Positions 7,117 to 14,971 of a stretch of DNA of 54,606 nt are shown piece by piece. The stretch spans positions 1 through 54,606 of the forward strand of contig QHXQ01000066.1 of the NCBI GenBank assembly GCA_003223935.1, written 5' to 3'. The notes under the pieces were generated by a model, which saw only the letters and a list, made by a program, of their open reading frames with translations, searched no databases and was not told where the DNA came from. Source of the DNA: Acidobacteriota bacterium (GTDB taxonomy: Bacteria > Acidobacteriota > Blastocatellia > Pyrinomonadales > Pyrinomonadaceae). Every line of letters starts with the position of its first letter. Positions within the stretch are counted from its first letter, which is position 1. A program made the translations under genes and the position numbers.

Positions 7117-9249
7117 ATGAACACGCACGATACTATCAACGCGAATCTCATGCGCCAACTGCGCCGGACGGTCATTCAACTGCTCCTCGTCCTCGTCTGC
7201 GCCGCCAGCGCGCGCGCGCAAACTGCGAGCACGCAGAGCGACGAGCCGAGCGCCGAACGCCTGCGCGCGGTTGTCACTTATCTTGCGTCCGACAAACTCG
7301 AAGGCCGACGCACCGGCACGCCCGGCGCAGAAGCGGCGGCGCAATACATCGCCGATGAGTTCAAGCGGATAGGTCTGCGACCGGGCGCGACCGTTGAGGT
7401 TGTCTCCGGCACGGGGCCCAATCGGTTTAAAGGACAAGCGCCTATCTATTACCAATCATTTCCTTACATCGCCGGTGTTTCGTTGGGTCAGACGAGCGCG
7501 ATGACGTTCACGCCGAAGACGGAGATTGGCACGGGCGTCGTGCCTGTGCCGACGCTCGATCTGCGTGTGGGCGAAGATTGGCTGCCGCTCTCTTGGAGCG
7601 CGAACGCGCGCGTCGAGCGCAGCCCGGTCGTCTATGTCGGCTACGGCATCACGGCGAATGATCTGAATCACGACGACTACGCGGGCGTGGACGTGAAGGA
7701 TAAGATCGCGCTCGCCTTTGTCGGCACGCCGGACGGCGACAATCCACACGGCCAGTTTGCGCGCTACAACGATCTGCGCTTCAAAGCGGCGGCGGCACGC
7801 GATCACGGCGCGCGTGCGTTGCTCTTGATCACGCGCGAAGAAAATTTCAAAGACGACCGGCTCGCGCGTTTGCAACTTGAAGACAACGCGGCGGGCGACG
7901 CAGGTCTGCCCGTCGTCCTCATCTCACGCCAAGTCGCGCGTCGCGCGATTGAAGCCGCCGCGACACCAAGTGTGCGCTTCGAGGCACTCGAAGGCGCGCT
8001 CAACGCGCAGCCGATGAACGGGCCACAGAGCAACAAGCAAACAAGCACATCGCCGAATGTGCAAGCAAACGCGCAGACGAGCGCACAAATTCCGCGCAAG
8101 AATTTTTCCGCGCTGCTGCAAAACATCGCGTTCGCGCTGACGACCGACCTCGCGCGGCGCGAAGCGCCGGCCGCAAACGTCGTCGGCATACTCGAAGGCT
8201 CTGATCCGCAGTTGAGGAATGAATTCATCGTGCTCGGCGCGCACTACGATCACTTGGGGCGCGGCGGGCAAGGCAGCCTTGCACCGCGCGAAGGCGAGAT
8301 ACATCACGGCGCAGACGACAACGCTTCGGGCGTTGCGGGCTTGCTCGAACTCGCGCGCCTGTTTTCATCAGCGAAGCCGCGCCGCACGCTCGTCTTCATC
8401 GCGTTTAGCGGCGAAGAAGAGGGGTTGATCGGCTCGGCCTATTACGTCGCGCATCCCGTCGTGCCGCTCGCGCAGACCGTTGCGATGATCAACATGGACA
8501 TGATCGGGCGCATGCGTGAAGACAAGTTGCTCGTCGGCGGTGTGGGCACAGCAAAAGAGTGGCGCGCGTTGGTCACACATACCAACAGCGATCTCAGCAA
8601 CATGAAGGTCGCGCTCGGCGGCGCGTCGTCGCCGGAGCAAGCGGCGGCGCGGCATGAGATACCAATCGTTGTCGGCGCGAACGGCAGCGTGGTTGCCAGT
8701 GCTAGTCCGCAAGAGCGTTTCGCGTTGTCGCTTAGTGAAGACGGTTACGGGCCGAGCGATCATTCGTCGTTCTACGCCAAGCAAGTGCCCGTGCTCTTTG
8801 TCTGGACCGGCAATCATGAGGACTATCACAAGCCCACAGACACGGCCGACAAACTCAACTACGAAGGCGAAGCACGCATCGTCTCGTTCGTCCGCGACAT
8901 CATGCGCACGCTCGACGCAAGCGATAAGCGGCCGACCTACACGCAAGCGAAAAGCGATAACACGCAAGGGCGCAACACAGGCTTCCGCGTCTATCTCGGC
9001 ACGATCCCGAACTACGCCGACAGCAACGACGGACTAAAACTCGACGGCGTGCGCGACGATTCGCCCGCCGCCAAAGCGGGACTCAAAGCCGGCGACCGCA
9101 TCGTCAAACTTGCCGGCCGCGACATACGCAACATCTACGATTACACCTACGCGCTCGGCGAGATGCGAGCCGGCCAAGAGTACGAGGTCGAAATCGTACG
9201 CGGCACGGAACGCTTGAGGCTCAAGATCACACCAGCGGCGCGGAAATAG
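7117..9249 (+). CDS. secreted M28 aminopeptidase with PDZ domain
   Basis: The 710-residue exported zinc peptidase has a leader with hydrophobic core TVIQLLLVLVCAASARA. A PA-type insert lies around residues 165-290, then the M28 core. The zinc ligands appear as H376 (GAHYDH), D401 (GADDNASG), E433/E434 (SGEEEG), D461 (NMDMIG) and H571 (YHKPTDT), so the site is complete. Residues about 625-705 form a PDZ domain (DDSPAAKAGLKAGDRIVKL). It probably trims N-terminal residues from peptides outside the cytoplasm. ATG 7117 is used; ATG 7150 would give a more compact leader. The PA and M28 parts are separated by a Gln/Thr-rich linker near 305-325. Confidence 0.93.
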   Translation: MNTHDTINANLMRQLRRTVIQLLLVLVCAASARAQTASTQSDEPSAERLRAVVTYLASDKLEGRRTGTPGAEAAAQYIADEFKRIGLRPGATVEVVSGTGPNRFKGQAPIYYQSFPYIAGVSLGQTSAMTFTPKTEIGTGVVPVPTLDLRVGEDWLPLSWSANARVERSPVVYVGYGITANDLNHDDYAGVDVKDKIALAFVGTPDGDNPHGQFARYNDLRFKAAAARDHGARALLLITREENFKDDRLARLQLEDNAAGDAGLPVVLISRQVARRAIEAAATPSVRFEALEGALNAQPMNGPQSNKQTSTSPNVQANAQTSAQIPRKNFSALLQNIAFALTTDLARREAPAANVVGILEGSDPQLRNEFIVLGAHYDHLGRGGQGSLAPREGEIHHGADDNASGVAGLLELARLFSSAKPRRTLVFIAFSGEEEGLIGSAYYVAHPVVPLAQTVAMINMDMIGRMREDKLLVGGVGTAKEWRALVTHTNSDLSNMKVALGGASSPEQAAARHEIPIVVGANGSVVASASPQERFALSLSEDGYGPSDHSSFYAKQVPVLFVWTGNHEDYHKPTDTADKLNYEGEARIVSFVRDIMRTLDASDKRPTYTQAKSDNTQGRNTGFRVYLGTIPNYADSNDGLKLDGVRDDSPAAKAGLKAGDRIVKLAGRDIRNIYDYTYALGEMRAGQEYEVEIVRGTERLRLKITPAARK

Positions 9250-9268
9250 CGGCGCGCCTTTCGCGCCT

Positions 9269-9305
9269 GAGAGGTCAAGCCGCGTGCGGCGCGGCTTGAC
9301 CTCTC
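9269..9305. terminator. hairpin between convergent genes
   Basis: A perfect 15-bp stem (9269-9283 with 9291-9305) and a 7-base loop lie between the convergent M28 peptidase and di-haem genes. No T-run follows, so it may be a factor-assisted or bidirectional terminator. Confidence 0.7.
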
Positions 9306-9342
9306 GTGGCAGACTTTCAACGCTGCACCAGCGCACACGCTG

Positions 9343-10848
9343 TTACAGCGATTCAAGGAAGATGACGAGCTTCCGTTGTTTAATTGTAGACATCGCGAAG
9401 AAGGTGTCCGAAGCGAATTGCGCCTCGCCGCCGTGTCGCTTGATCGCGCTCGCGAAGGGCAGCGTGTTAGCTGCGAAGGTTAGCGACAAACCGTCGTGCA
9501 TCAGCCGCGTGTGCGTGCGCACACCCCACAGCGGCGCAGTCCGCACCAGTAGCCGTGTCTTCGGCCCGCCGTTCTGCACGATGCCATCGCCTGTGCCGAT
9601 GTCATGCAACAGGAAGTCGCCGTAAGGGTGAATGATCTTGTTGCCCAGCGCATCCGGCACTTTGAACGTGCCGAGGTTGATGGCCGTGCCCGGCATGGCC
9701 GTGACGATGGTGTCCCTGTGGCAAATGGCACAGCCGATGATGTGAAATATCTCTTCCCCATCTTTAGCGTCCTGAGTCGCGGCGATGGCTGCGTCGCGCG
9801 GCGGCGCTTCCGTCGCGCGCATGAAGATGGTGAAAGTATCTATGTCACGCCCTGAGTCTTCGCCGCAGAACTGCCGCTGGCCGGGCGGGGTGATTTGGTC
9901 ATCGCAGGGAATGGTTTCGTCGTTTGGGACGAAGTCGAAATTAGCCACCGACCGACCCAGCGACGTGTTCTCCATCAGGAACAGGCGATTCGTGATGCCG
10001 ATCTCGTTGAGATAGGCGTCGCCTGAGAACGAGAGCAGACTGGCGTGCTGGTCTTTATGTCCGAAGCGACCGATGCGGCAACGCCCGTTACGATTCTCCT
10101 CAACGGGTACTCTGATGGGCAGCCCGTGCACGTTACTATTCTCGTTCGTTTCCTTCGCGGCGATGTCGAGCAGCGTTTGATTGGAGATGGCTTCAACGAG
10201 GCCGTCGCCAAGTAGATTGAGCGACGTGCGTGTGGTGGCTACATCTGCCGGCCGGTCAAGCCCGGCCGAATGCAGCGGCGGCACGCGCTCTTGGATGTTC
10301 GCTTCTCCCGTATCCTTGACGCGCATGTCCACGGCGCGGTCGTTGATCAGCGAGCCGCCGGGCGGGTCAACGAACTGCGGACAATCAAAACCCCAAGGGT
10401 CGCAGGGATTATCGAGAAACCCGGCGCGCAACTCTGTGATCTGGCTGACCGCGCCGGAGACCGGATTCTGATGACACTCGGCGCAAGACTGCGCGTTATA
10501 GACGGGGCCTAAGCCGCCGTCCTGTATGTCATCGGGCAGAATCTGATCGCGAACCTCGAATGTGGCTCGGTGCGCGTCATGCTTTTCCTGTGGCACGAAG
10601 TTCTCGTCAATGGTCTTGTTATCGAAGCCGGTTGGGGCTTCGGTCGGCACTGGACAATTGAGGCAGGGAGCAACTTCGGTATCAATGGAACATTGTCTTT
10701 CGACATCGTCGTCGCTCAAAGCCACATTGGCTTGCCCGGTAGGCGGGTCTCCTTTTTGAGTTTGACTGTGGACTACCCGGTTGTAAGCCGCGGGCAGCAG
10801 CAGCAGCAGTACAAACACCCCTAGAAGAGAGGTCTTCAGACTTTTCAT
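9343..10848 (-). CDS. di-haem cytochrome-type oxidoreductase (DUF1111 family)
   Basis: The 501-residue protein has a signal peptide (MKSLKTSLLGVFVLLLLLPA) and two c-type haem sites: CAECH at 122-126 and CAICH at 373-377. That fits the DUF1111 / COG3488 'thiol oxidoreductase' family, distantly related to MauG and di-haem peroxidases. It should be periplasmic and pass electrons; the substrate is unknown. Three further cysteines at 53, 62 and 65 (CSID, CLNC) just after the leader are unusual and could form a disulphide. AGGAGG lies right before the ATG. The gene is divergent from the TPR kinase across 425 bases of leader DNA. Confidence 0.88.
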   Translation of the reverse strand: MKSLKTSLLGVFVLLLLLPAAYNRVVHSQTQKGDPPTGQANVALSDDDVERQCSIDTEVAPCLNCPVPTEAPTGFDNKTIDENFVPQEKHDAHRATFEVRDQILPDDIQDGGLGPVYNAQSCAECHQNPVSGAVSQITELRAGFLDNPCDPWGFDCPQFVDPPGGSLINDRAVDMRVKDTGEANIQERVPPLHSAGLDRPADVATTRTSLNLLGDGLVEAISNQTLLDIAAKETNENSNVHGLPIRVPVEENRNGRCRIGRFGHKDQHASLLSFSGDAYLNEIGITNRLFLMENTSLGRSVANFDFVPNDETIPCDDQITPPGQRQFCGEDSGRDIDTFTIFMRATEAPPRDAAIAATQDAKDGEEIFHIIGCAICHRDTIVTAMPGTAINLGTFKVPDALGNKIIHPYGDFLLHDIGTGDGIVQNGGPKTRLLVRTAPLWGVRTHTRLMHDGLSLTFAANTLPFASAIKRHGGEAQFASDTFFAMSTIKQRKLVIFLESL

Positions 10849-11273
10849 CGCGGTATCCTCCTACGTGTTCGGACGGAAGGGATGGTCAGTTGACCATTAG
10901 CAGGGGAAGGCGCGTTGACCCTGTGGGGGGGTAGGCAATGGGGTGGGGATTTCAGAGTCGCGCTAAAATATATGCCTACCGCAATGACCCGTCAATAAAA
11001 TTTTTTGCAACATGGCTTTAAGCTTTGTCGCGCAATTCGTTAACGGCAGCATAAGCGAGACTTTGCACCCGGCGGCAACGCTATCACTTTCGTGCAACGG
11101 CACGGGCTTGCGCTGCCGGTGGGTGCTGTTCCCGCTTGAATTGCTTGCGTCTTTGACGCAGAATACGCCCGGTATTTAAGCGCCGTGTTTGATTCAGTCG
11201 GGCCGGCTATGGCGCGCGTGTTATTGCCGATGCCTTCCCTGCCACCTCTAACCAGAAGGGTTCAAGCGAAAAG
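10849..11273. promoter_or_regulatory. divergent intergenic region, 425 bp, no gene seen
   Basis: The region separates the di-haem gene and the TPR kinase, so it must hold both promoters. A perfect inverted repeat ATGGTCA-GT-TGACCAT (10882-10897) lies 34 bases upstream of the di-haem start, and a half-site GTTGACC follows at about 10914-10920. This looks like an operator for an unidentified regulator. An AT-rich stretch around 10966-11010 is the best place for promoter elements. No small frame with a ribosome site is visible. Confidence 0.45.
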
Positions 11274-14273
11274 ATGATCGGACAGACCATCTCTCATTAC
11301 CGCATCATCAGCCAGCTAGGCGAAGGCGGCATGGGCGTGGTCTATGTCGCGGAGGACACGCTGCTTGGTCGCCGCGTCGCAATCAAGATTCCGGTGCACG
11401 CGCCGCAGGCGAGCAACTATCACGCGCGTTTCCTGCGCGAAGCGCGCTCGGTCTCGGCGCTCAGTCATCCGCACATCGCCACGCTCTACGATTACGGCGA
11501 GACCGCGGACGGTCGCCCCTTCATCGTGCTGGAGTTGGTCAACGGGCAAGACCTCGGCACGTTGATGCGTGCGGGCACACTCACCTTGACGCGCGCTGTC
11601 GAGATCATCGAAGACGTCGCCGCCGCACTCGGCGAAGCGCACCGGCTCGGCATCATCCACCGCGATGTCAAACCGTCGAACATCATGATCAACGAGCGCG
11701 CCGAAGTGAAGGTCTTGGACTTCGGTCTCGCCAAGTTGGTGGAAGATAACCCTGATCTCGCGCCCATCAATCCTGATGCGCGGACGCTCGCCGGGATGAA
11801 GACGCATAGCGGCGTGATCATCGGCACGCCGCTGTACCTGTCGCCCGAACAGGCGACGGGCACGCCCGTTGACGCGCGCAGCGATCTCTTCGCTTTGGGT
11901 GCGCTGCTCTACGAGTGCATCGCCGGCCGGCCGGCCTTCACCGGCTCGAACCTGATCGAGATCGCGGCGCAAGTCTTGCACGTCGAACCGCCGCCGCCCT
12001 CGAAGTTCAACGCGCGCGTGCCGCCGGAACTGGATCGCATCACACTGAAGGCGCTCGCCAAGCGACCCGAAGATCGTTATCAACAGGCCGAAGATTTCAT
12101 CCGCGACCTGAGCGCCTTTCGCAACGCTTACGTGCTCTCGGATAGCGCCAGCCAAGAACGCATCGCGCGCCACGCGGACATGCATCAGCGCAGCGCGCTC
12201 GTCACGCTCTCTGAAGGTTTGCGCCGCCCGCGCCTGTCCATCGCGGCGGTTGTCGCCGTCATCGTCGTGCTCGCCGCCGCCGTGTGGGGCATCAGTCGGA
12301 TCATGCGGCCCACGCTGCCTAAGCCGTCTGCGGAAGCGCAACGCGCCTATGATCGCGGCGTTGATTTCCTGCGCGACAATGCTTACTACCAAGCGAGCAA
12401 ATCGCTTGAGCGCGCCGTCGAGATTGACGACCGTTTCGCGCTCGCGCACGCGCGGCTCGCCGAAGCCTTGACCGAACTCGATTACACCGACCGCGCCAAG
12501 GACGAGATGCTAAAGGTCAGCACACTCGTGCCCGATCAGTCCGCCTTACCTGACCTTGACGCGCTCTACCTCGAAGGCATTCGCACGACGCTCGCGGGCG
12601 ACCCGCAACGCGCCGTCAATGCTTATCAGCAGATCACCAAGTTGCAGCCCGATCAACCGCAGGCCTACGTCGACCTCGGCCACGCTTATGAGAAAACTGA
12701 CGACGCGCCGAAGGCCATCGAGAGTTATCTAAACGCGACCAATCACGACGCGCATTACGCTGCCGCTTACCTACATCTCGGCATCCTCTACGCGCGCGCG
12801 CAGCAGACGCCCAACGCCAACAATTGCTTCGACCGCGCCGAAGAACTTTACCGCGATGCCGGCAACCCCGAAGGGCGCGCCGAAGTGCTCTATCAACGCG
12901 GCTTCGCCTTACGCAACATGGGCAACATACAAGCGGCGCGACCCGCGCTCGAACAAGCGCTCAAACTGGCCGAGAGCACCGGCAACCAGTTCCAACGCAT
13001 TCGCGCCCTGTTGCAGATAAGCGCGGTCGCTTATGCCGAGAACAACGGCGGGCAGGCCGAAAGCTATGCGCAACAGGCGATTGAACTCGCGCAGACAAAC
13101 GGCATGGAGAACTTGAGCGCGCGCGGGCTGGTCGATCTCGGCAACGTCTATTTCAGTAAGGCCGATTACGCAGGGGCGGAGAAGTATCTGACGCAAGGGT
13201 TGGAAATGGCGCGCCGTTACAAAGCGCGCCGCGCCGAAGCGCTCGCGCTCATCAACTTGGGCAGTTTGCGGCTGCAACAACAGCGCCCCGACGAGGCCGT
13301 GAATTATGTCAATCAAGCGCTCCAATTTTACCGGCAAGGTAACTATCAAAAGGAGACACATCAGGGTTATCTGATGCTCACCCGCGCCCAACGCATGAAG
13401 GGCGATTACGATGGTGCGTTGCACACCTTCAATGAACTGTTGCAACAGGCCGAGCAGGCAGGCGATCCAGCGCAACTCGCACAGTTGCACGGCAGCATCG
13501 GCCTATTGCTCGAAATTCAAGAGCGCTACGCGGCCGCGCTCAAACATTTCGACGAGCGCCTGGCGCTCGCCAAAGCTTTAGGCCAGAAGAATAGCATCGG
13601 CTACGCGCAGATTGATCGCGCCAGCGCACTGTGGCCCACGGGGCGCTACGACGACGCGCGTGCCGCGCTCGCAGAGGCCAACGAGGTCGTGGCGCAGCCC
13701 GGCGGCAGCAACAAGGAATTGGAGGCCACCATCCACGTCACCAACGCCGAGTTGGCCCTGAGCCGGCGGCAGTGGAACGATGCGCGCACGGAGGCGGCGC
13801 GCGCGCTCGACCTAGCCGGCACACAGTACGTCGAAATCGCCATTCGCGCGCAACGCGTATTGGGTCTCGCGCAAGCGCTCGCAGGCCCGCCCGCCGAAGG
13901 CTTGCACCTCTGTCAGGAAGCGTTCGATCTGGCCGCGCATTCAGGCAATCCCGCGCTCATCGCAACGACGGGCCTCGCGCTCGCTGAAGCGCAACTCGAC
14001 GCGAACGACGCCGCTTCAGCCTTGACTACGGCCCTCAATGCGGAGCAGAATCTTGCGCACGCAGGCAGTCTGGCTTCTGACTGGCAAGCGTGGCTGGTGG
14101 CAGCGCGCGCTGCCGCCCGTGCCGGCCAAGCTGACAAGGCACACGACTACGCCGCACGAGCGCGTGCGGCGTTGACGAACTTGCAACAGGCTTGGGACGC
14201 GGACACTTATAATAGTTATCTCACTGCAAGGTTTGACGTGCAGTTCGCGCAGAAGCAGCTCAGCACTTTTTAG
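11274..14273 (+). CDS. PknB-type Ser/Thr kinase with transmembrane helix and TPR sensor
   Basis: The 999-residue protein has a complete kinase domain at 9-270: glycine loop GEGGMG (16-21), K38 in VAIK, catalytic HRDVKPSN (129-136) and DFGLAK (149-154). All catalytic residues are present, so it should be active. One transmembrane helix lies at about 320-343. Residues 350-990 are a long array of TPR-like helical repeats (for example YDRGVDFLRDNAYYQASKSL and VYFSKADYAGAEKYL), which would lie on the far side of the membrane and probably sense a protein or peptide. This kinase-helix-TPR layout is common in Acidobacteriota and Planctomycetota. Two small genes follow at 45 bases and are probably co-transcribed. 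Confidence 0.95.
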   Translation: MIGQTISHYRIISQLGEGGMGVVYVAEDTLLGRRVAIKIPVHAPQASNYHARFLREARSVSALSHPHIATLYDYGETADGRPFIVLELVNGQDLGTLMRAGTLTLTRAVEIIEDVAAALGEAHRLGIIHRDVKPSNIMINERAEVKVLDFGLAKLVEDNPDLAPINPDARTLAGMKTHSGVIIGTPLYLSPEQATGTPVDARSDLFALGALLYECIAGRPAFTGSNLIEIAAQVLHVEPPPPSKFNARVPPELDRITLKALAKRPEDRYQQAEDFIRDLSAFRNAYVLSDSASQERIARHADMHQRSALVTLSEGLRRPRLSIAAVVAVIVVLAAAVWGISRIMRPTLPKPSAEAQRAYDRGVDFLRDNAYYQASKSLERAVEIDDRFALAHARLAEALTELDYTDRAKDEMLKVSTLVPDQSALPDLDALYLEGIRTTLAGDPQRAVNAYQQITKLQPDQPQAYVDLGHAYEKTDDAPKAIESYLNATNHDAHYAAAYLHLGILYARAQQTPNANNCFDRAEELYRDAGNPEGRAEVLYQRGFALRNMGNIQAARPALEQALKLAESTGNQFQRIRALLQISAVAYAENNGGQAESYAQQAIELAQTNGMENLSARGLVDLGNVYFSKADYAGAEKYLTQGLEMARRYKARRAEALALINLGSLRLQQQRPDEAVNYVNQALQFYRQGNYQKETHQGYLMLTRAQRMKGDYDGALHTFNELLQQAEQAGDPAQLAQLHGSIGLLLEIQERYAAALKHFDERLALAKALGQKNSIGYAQIDRASALWPTGRYDDARAALAEANEVVAQPGGSNKELEATIHVTNAELALSRRQWNDARTEAARALDLAGTQYVEIAIRAQRVLGLAQALAGPPAEGLHLCQEAFDLAAHSGNPALIATTGLALAEAQLDANDAASALTTALNAEQNLAHAGSLASDWQAWLVAARAAARAGQADKAHDYAARARAALTNLQQAWDADTYNSYLTARFDVQFAQKQLSTF

Positions 14274-14690
14274 CTGCCGACCCTTAACCTCATTTACAGC
14301 CACAAAGGAGGCACAACCATGCCCGAAGAACCGGTGATCGTTTCAGGCGGCTCTGTCACAGTTGCATTCAACCACGACTCCTTCAAAGAGGAGACAGGCA
14401 AGGACGGCAAGAAACAGCACAAACATGGCGGGGGGCGGTTGCGGCGAGTGGAAGTCAATGGTCGAAAGGTGGCCGACCTCAACGAGACCGACAAGGTCGA
14501 GATCATCTACGAATACTGACGCTGGCCGCGGCGCGCCTGACTAGAGCGCCGTTCAGTTGTCTGGCACATACGTTCACGCAGAAGCAGCTCAGCACTTTTT
14601 AGCTGCCGACCCTTAACCTCATCTCAGCTACAAAGGAGGCACAACTATGCCCGAAGAACCAGTGATCGTCTCAGGCGGCTCTGTCAGCAT
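14243..14690. repeat. direct duplication of kinase 3' end plus small gene start
   Basis: About 115 bases starting at 14243 (last codons of the kinase, its stop, the leader, ribosome site and first 17 codons of the first small gene) reappear almost unchanged from 14572, offset 328-329 bases. The second copy carries a non-functional fragment of the kinase tail ahead of the second small gene. This is a tandem segmental duplication that has since diverged in the 3' half. Confidence 0.9.
14319..14519 (+). CDS. small beta-rich protein, copy 1 (unknown function)
   Basis: This is a 66-residue protein with no leader and no membrane helix. It starts MPEEPVIVSGGSV, has a Lys/His/Gly-rich middle (GKDGKKQHKHGGG) and ends in strands RRVEVNGRKVADL and KVEIIYEY. 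The pattern is all-beta. I do not recognise the family. An AAAGGAGG ribosome site, the strongest in the window, stands 8 bases before ATG. It lies 45 bases after the kinase and has a paralogue at 14647, so it is a plausible partner or substrate of the kinase; that is inference from position only. No obvious phospho-site context can be assigned. Confidence 0.75.
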   Translation: MPEEPVIVSGGSVTVAFNHDSFKEETGKDGKKQHKHGGGRLRRVEVNGRKVADLNETDKVEIIYEY

Positions 14691-14844
14691 TACGTTCCCT
14701 AGCTCCTTCCAAGAACAGCCGAGCATACCCGAGCAGCGGTACTTCAAAAACGACACTGCGCGGCTGGTCAGGGTCGTCGTCAACGGTCAGGAGATAGCCC
14801 TACTCAACGAGGTGGACGTCGTTGCGATCATCTGCGAGACCTAA
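14647..14844 (+). CDS. small beta-rich protein, copy 2 (unknown function)
   Basis: The 65-residue paralogue of the preceding gene has identical first 13 residues (MPEEPVIVSGGSV) and the same C-terminal plan (RLVRVVVNGQEIALLNE, VVAIICE). The middle has diverged completely: the Lys/His/Gly stretch is replaced by SFQEQPSIPEQRYFKN. It keeps the same AAAGGAGG site because the leader was duplicated with it. Conserved ends with a diverged middle suggest the middle loop carries specificity. A strong terminator hairpin follows at 14926, closing a kinase-small-small operon. Confidence 0.75.
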   Translation: MPEEPVIVSGGSVSITFPSSFQEQPSIPEQRYFKNDTARLVRVVVNGQEIALLNEVDVVAIICET

Positions 14845-14925
14845 CGCCGAACGCAACGCGCCTAACTAAAACGCACGCACCTTCAAGCGCGGCGCAACTT
14901 CCGCGCTTGAGGGACGCACGCCAAC

Positions 14926-14971
14926 GCGCCGCAGACGATCAAGCTTGATCGTCTGCGGCGCACCCTTTTTT
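14926..14971 (+). terminator. Rho-independent terminator of the kinase operon
   Basis: A 17-bp perfect stem (14926-14942 with 14945-14961) is followed by CCC and seven T residues. A smaller hairpin (14883-14892 with 14901-14910) precedes it. The stem also contains the stop codon of the converging flavoprotein gene, so its last residues are encoded inside the terminator. Confidence 0.85.
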
